DNA of 64,000 bases from Streptomyces bluensis (GTDB lineage Bacteria; Actinomycetota; Actinomycetes; Streptomycetales; Streptomycetaceae). This document shows positions 61,075-64,000 of this stretch, piece after piece. The position numbers and the translations under genes were made by a program. The notes below the pieces were generated by a model. That model had not been told where the DNA came from, made no database searches, and saw only the letters and a program-made list of their open reading frames with translations. The stretch spans positions 1 through 64,000 of the forward strand of contig NZ_BMVM01000001.1 in the NCBI RefSeq assembly GCF_014650715.1, in the 5' to 3' direction. Numbering within the stretch: the first letter of the stretch is position 1; each line of letters begins with the position of its first letter.

Positions 61075-61956
61075 GTGTTCGACGATCTTCAGAAGGCGTT
61101 CGGGGACGTGGCGCTCAGGCACGGCATCACGCACGAGGAGCTGGGCCAGGCCATCACCTACGTGCAGAAGCTCGTCGAGTCAGGGGAGTTCATGCTGGCG
61201 ACGACCTCGCTCCTCGCCAACCGCACGATCGAGGTCAGTTACGGCAGGGCCTACGCCCACCCGGAGAAGGACGGCGCCTCCACCTGGATCGGAACCGGGC
61301 CCGCCTACGTGCCCGGGGCACCGGAGATCGACAACCCCGGCGTGCTGCCGATGGCGCCCGACGAGCCCGGCGAAACCCTGCTCGTCTCCGGCACCGTACG
61401 CTCCACCTCGGGCAAGCCGCTGCCCGGCACGGTCATCGATCTCTGGCAGACCACCGCCGACGGCCGGTATACGGGGCTGACACCCGAGCAGGCAGGGCCC
61501 CTGGAAGGCCTCGACGTCGTCGACTTCGACCTGCCGAAATACCACCTCCGCGGCAAGATCGTCACGGATGCCGAGGGCCGCTACGAGTACCGGACCGTCG
61601 TGCCGGGCGTGGAGTCCGCAGCGGTGCCGGGCAGCCTGTTCGACGGCCTCCTGCACATGCTGGGACGGGCCAACTCGCGCGCGAGGCACATCCACGCGCA
61701 CATCACCCACGACGACCATCACATGCTCACCCACCAGATCCACTTCGACGGCGATCCGCTCGTCGACACGGTCAGCGAGGGTGCGATCGCCCGGGAGCTG
61801 ATCCACAAGACCGAGCTCCACGACGACGCCGCCGCGTGGGAAGCGCGCGGTCTGACCGGCCCGTACCGGACCCTCACCTGCGACTACGTACTCCGCCCCA
61901 TCGGCTTCGACGAGGTGAAGGACCCGTACGTCCTCGAGGGCTTCTGGAAACAGTGA
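61075..61956 (+). CDS. Intradiol ring-cleavage dioxygenase, start probably frameshifted
   Basis: Starting at the GTG 61075 the protein has 293 residues: N-terminal helical lobe (FGDVALRHGITHEELGQAIT), the beta core (LVSGTVRSTSGKPLPGTVID, LWQTTADGRYTGL), EGRYEYRTVVPG and RARHIHAHITHDDHHMLTHQ. Likely Fe(III) ligands are Tyr132 and the His205/His207 pair; the second Tyr is not at its usual place. Upstream, GTG at 61016 with TTTDTPP would join in frame if the run of eight C at 61032-61039 had nine. It cleaves catechol or hydroxyquinol between the hydroxyls. It follows the NmrA-like gene in the same direction. Confidence 0.85.
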   Translation: MFDDLQKAFGDVALRHGITHEELGQAITYVQKLVESGEFMLATTSLLANRTIEVSYGRAYAHPEKDGASTWIGTGPAYVPGAPEIDNPGVLPMAPDEPGETLLVSGTVRSTSGKPLPGTVIDLWQTTADGRYTGLTPEQAGPLEGLDVVDFDLPKYHLRGKIVTDAEGRYEYRTVVPGVESAAVPGSLFDGLLHMLGRANSRARHIHAHITHDDHHMLTHQIHFDGDPLVDTVSEGAIARELIHKTELHDDAAAWEARGLTGPYRTLTCDYVLRPIGFDEVKDPYVLEGFWKQ

Positions 61957-62218
61957 CCCGGAGCGGCCACGCCGCACCTGCCGGCCGAGCGCCGACGTAC
62001 CCCCGGTGAACAACGCGGTGTGGGCGGCGCCTGACGGCGCCGCCCACGGCCTTGGAGCCCGGCAGCGCCTCAAGCTCAGGCTCGATCCCGTGGCGAGGGA
62101 GGCATCCACGTGTCTGACAGGGCTGCTGACGAGCCGGCTATCCGTGAACTGACCGCACGCTTCCATCACATGTGGAGACGGTCTTAGTTCAGAGAAGGAT
62201 CGGTGTACAGCTTCGTCG

Positions 62219-62551
62219 TCAACTGCCCGCCACAGCCGCCCAGCAGAAGCCCACACCAGAAGGTGTCCCCCGCATGCTCGTGCCGGAAGGCGTCCACTTC
62301 GATCGCCTCAGTGGCAGCAGCAGCGGCACCTCCGAAGCCGCCCCGCCAGAATCGACTGCTGTCACTGTTGCGGCACGTCGAGCCAGGAGCCTTGCGAGGT
62401 CACCGCTGCCGGAGCCGACATCCAGAGCACGGTCAGACCGTCTCGGTAGCTGCCTCAGAATCCAGCGGTGGTAGTGAGCGTTGTGGTCCCAGGGATAGGC
62501 GGCATTGAACCGTTCAAGGGCCCGAAGGACACGAAGCGACAAGACCTTCAT
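62219..62551 (-). pseudogene. SAM-dependent methyltransferase N-terminal fragment
   Basis: The minus strand encodes LERFNAAYPWDHNAHYHRWI, LRQLPRRSDRALDVGSGSGD and LARLLARRAATVTAVD. VDVGSGSGDLA is the SAM-binding motif I. After VDSGG the similarity ends near 62340, so only about 70 residues of a class I methyltransferase remain. The rest of the frame is unrelated. Confidence 0.7.
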
Positions 62552-62631
62552 CCACCCAGTTCATCAAGTCCCGGCAGCACCCCCCGTTCCGGAACAAAGA
62601 TCAACAACGCCGGAAGGAAGAAAACACCTAC

Positions 62632-63237
62632 TCAGTGGAACACGATCGCGTGACCGCCGAGGATGCTCGCCCGGCACGCCTGCCGGAGCTGGTGCCAGGC
62701 CGATCTCTCCGGGGCGACCGGGTCGTCGCCGGGGGATTCGGCGGAGGCTGGGGTTCCCAACCATGGTGCCATGGAGGAAAGTTCGGCCAGGAGCCGCTGG
62801 CTGGAGCCGACCATGCCCGCGCCGGCGACCTCCGCCTCCGGCGGGAGGAAGAGCGGGTCGGGGAAGTCCACCGGGATGTAGTAGCCCGCGTCGTCGGCGT
62901 GGCACAGCAGGTGGGAGGCGAGCAGCGAGGTCTCGTCGTCGATCGCCGCGAGGCCACGGTGCCATGCCTCGGTGTCGGGGCGCGGGGCGGGGCTGACGGG
63001 GCCGCCCCGGCCGACGAGGACGAATGCGCGGCGCAGGCAGGTCAGATAACCGTACGGGATGCCGCCGGAGAAGGTGTGGGCGACGGCGAGGGCGGTGGTG
63101 TCCGGCTCCTCCCACCGGATGTTGTCGGCGCGCAGCGCCCGGCTGAGCCGGGCGAAGGCACGGCGGTGACGGTCGTGGCCTTCGGGGTCGTTGCGAGCCT
63201 GGTCGTGCAGCAGCGCGACGGAGATCGACAGTGTCAT
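62632..63237 (-). CDS. Hypothetical protein of unknown family
   Basis: The ATG at 63237 starts MTLSISVALLHDQARNDPEG, a 201-residue soluble protein. DRHRRAFARLSRALRADNIR, SGGIPYGYLTCLRRAFVLVG, DDAGYYIPVDFPDPLFLPPE and SILGGHAIVFH are coding-like. I have the impression that such proteins occur in other Streptomyces but I cannot name the family. It is probably in an operon with the gene upstream (63270-63512). Confidence 0.6.
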   Translation of the reverse strand: MTLSISVALLHDQARNDPEGHDRHRRAFARLSRALRADNIRWEEPDTTALAVAHTFSGGIPYGYLTCLRRAFVLVGRGGPVSPAPRPDTEAWHRGLAAIDDETSLLASHLLCHADDAGYYIPVDFPDPLFLPPEAEVAGAGMVGSSQRLLAELSSMAPWLGTPASAESPGDDPVAPERSAWHQLRQACRASILGGHAIVFH

Positions 63238-63269
63238 AAACCGGTTCCCGGTGGTCAGGGCAGGGCAAG

Positions 63270-63512
63270 TCAGGTCTGGGTCGGGACAGTGCGGATCCAC
63301 TGGGCGTGGCGCCGCGCCTGGAAAGGCGTGTTGAGGCGGCGAATCCACTCCGTCTCGCGCTGCGGGTCCATGTGGTCGGAGACCGCGAAGACCACGACGG
63401 TGTCCTCGTCCCGGCCTAGGACGCCTTCCGCGACGAGCCTTTCCAGGGCCGTCACGCACATCTCGTACACGTGCTCGCGGCGCTGGGACGAGAACAGCAG
63501 CAGCCGGTTCAC
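63270..63512 (-). CDS. Small hypothetical protein
   Basis: Starting at a GTG (63512), the 80-residue protein reads MNRLLLFSSQRREHVYEMCV, ALERLVAEGVLGRDEDTVVV and a C-terminal part with RRLNTPFQARRHAQW. The RBS is weak and the start is uncertain. The arrangement suggests co-transcription with the following gene, 32 bp downstream. Confidence 0.5.
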   Translation of the reverse strand: MNRLLLFSSQRREHVYEMCVTALERLVAEGVLGRDEDTVVVFAVSDHMDPQRETEWIRRLNTPFQARRHAQWIRTVPTQT

Positions 63513-63819
63513 CTCGGCGTGGCTGTGTCGGTTTCTTCGGGAGTCGTTTCGCGATGACTTCGGGAGTCATTTCGCGGCGGGCTTCATGATCAATGTCAGT
63601 GACTTTTGATGTCACTCGTGGGCTGCGGGGCCGCCAGGGCCCCGGCAAAGTCGTCAGGTGATGCCCAGTGGGTCGAGTAGACGCGTCGGATTTCGGGTGT
63701 GATGGCGGGTGGGGGTGGTGATGTTGGTGGCACCATTCGTCCGTAGCCCTCGGTCGCCTGGTGGCGGTCCGGGAGTCGCTACTTTTCGGGTTGTCAGACG
63801 CGCCGGTTATCTTGCCCAC
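63513..63819. other. Intergenic region with a tandem repeat
   Basis: 307 bp between divergent genes. It contains a 19 bp near-identical direct repeat at 63535-63553 and 63558-63576 (18 of 19 bases the same). No gene is seen. Confidence 0.55.
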
Positions 63820-64000
63820 ATGTCTGACGAACGTTTGATTCTGAGCAGCGCGGCGCCTGGCAATCCCCGGATCGACGGCCTTGCTGTGGTGGAGGTGGAT
63901 GGGGCGCCTTTGGTGGTGTGTACCGGCTTCTACACCCTGTGGAGCTGGGCCCCGTTGCAGGACGAGTGGCAGGAGAGACCGTTGGCGTACGCCTTCGCCG
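63820..64000 (+). CDS. WD40/beta-propeller-like protein, runs off the window
   Basis: The ATG at 63820 starts MSDERLILSSAAPGNPRIDG, continued by AVVEVDGAPLVVCTGFYTLW. The alternation VVEVDG-PLVV-C-GFYTLWSW resembles the first blade of a WD40-type repeat protein. The gene is cut by the window end after 60 codons, so this is partial. Confidence 0.5.
   Translation, partial: MSDERLILSSAAPGNPRIDGLAVVEVDGAPLVVCTGFYTLWSWAPLQDEWQERPLAYAFA

Noticed and set aside
1..64000. CRISPR arrays, tRNA and rRNA genes
   Set aside because: No regularly spaced repeats, cloverleaf-like sequences with CCA ends or rRNA signatures were noticed on reading either strand. A tRNAscan or Infernal run would settle this.

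Overview
The window looks like accessory DNA of a Streptomyces-type actinomycete. GC content is very high, GTG and TTG starts are common, and many families are typical of streptomycetes: replication-relaxation protein, DUF6461-like, DUF6192-like, a RacP-like plasmid protein, MsiK-type sugar ABC operons without an ATPase gene, and a NACHT NTPase carrying a short amyloid-like motif. The density of broken genes and transposon debris suggests a chromosome arm or a large linear plasmid. No rRNA, tRNA or CRISPR array was seen.

Layout. 0-4.7 kb: debris (replication-relaxation, DEDD exonuclease, imine-reductase-like and GNAT fragments) around three apparently intact genes (a P-loop kinase, a membrane-anchored protein, a zinc-finger protein). 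4.7-7.5 kb: a compact arsenic island (arsR, aquaporin, arsC and an ArsN-type acetyltransferase on the minus strand; an ArsI/CadI-like protein divergent), bracketed by a pair of diverged ~104 bp direct repeats. 7.5-9.8 kb: gene remnants, a small membrane protein and two IS701-type transposase remnants head to head. 10-19.5 kb: two carbohydrate modules, a Tat-exported GH43 enzyme with its LacI regulator and a binding-protein/MalF/MalG operon with its own LacI regulator and a GH32/GH43-like hydrolase. 19.5-24 kb: LacI and aldo/keto reductase remnants, a possible oriT beside a frameshifted relaxase, and an IS1380 element with intact target duplications. 24-26 kb: SnoaL-like protein, MerR regulator and its likely target oxidoreductase. 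26-35.8 kb: many fragments mixed with intact hypothetical genes, a DUF4265 protein and an LdcA/MccF-like S66 peptidase. 35.8-41.1 kb: an XRE/MmyB-type regulator and redox genes (alcohol dehydrogenase, cupin, AKR, SDR, cyclophilin-like lipoprotein), marked by two identical 27 bp operator-like sequences. 41-45.5 kb: ISL3, IS21 and IS5 remnants and a NACHT NTPase. 45.6-50.5 kb: two secreted endonuclease/exonuclease/phosphatase-fold proteins and a fragment of a third. 50.7-58.3 kb: P450, IS630, DUF6192-like and folD pseudogenes, a nucleoside hydrolase, a RacP-like gene and an intact IS5. 58.3-62 kb: an HxlR-controlled quinone/aromatic-stress cluster (DsbA-like, azoreductase, NmrA-like, intradiol dioxygenase). 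62-64 kb: a methyltransferase fragment, two unknown genes and a start running off the edge.

Working units. The ars genes overlap by 4 bp and share a divergent promoter region with an ArsR-like dyad. The ABC operon and the GH32/GH43-like gene each carry a version of the same 18 bp AT-rich dyad, which fits control by the LacI protein encoded between them. The XRE regulator and the SDR gene 3.7 kb away carry the same 27 bp element. The HxlR regulator is divergent from the genes it probably controls. Elsewhere the pattern is decay: remnants of at least nine transposon families and roughly fifteen broken chromosomal or plasmid genes, several with a single frameshift or stop that could also be a sequencing error.
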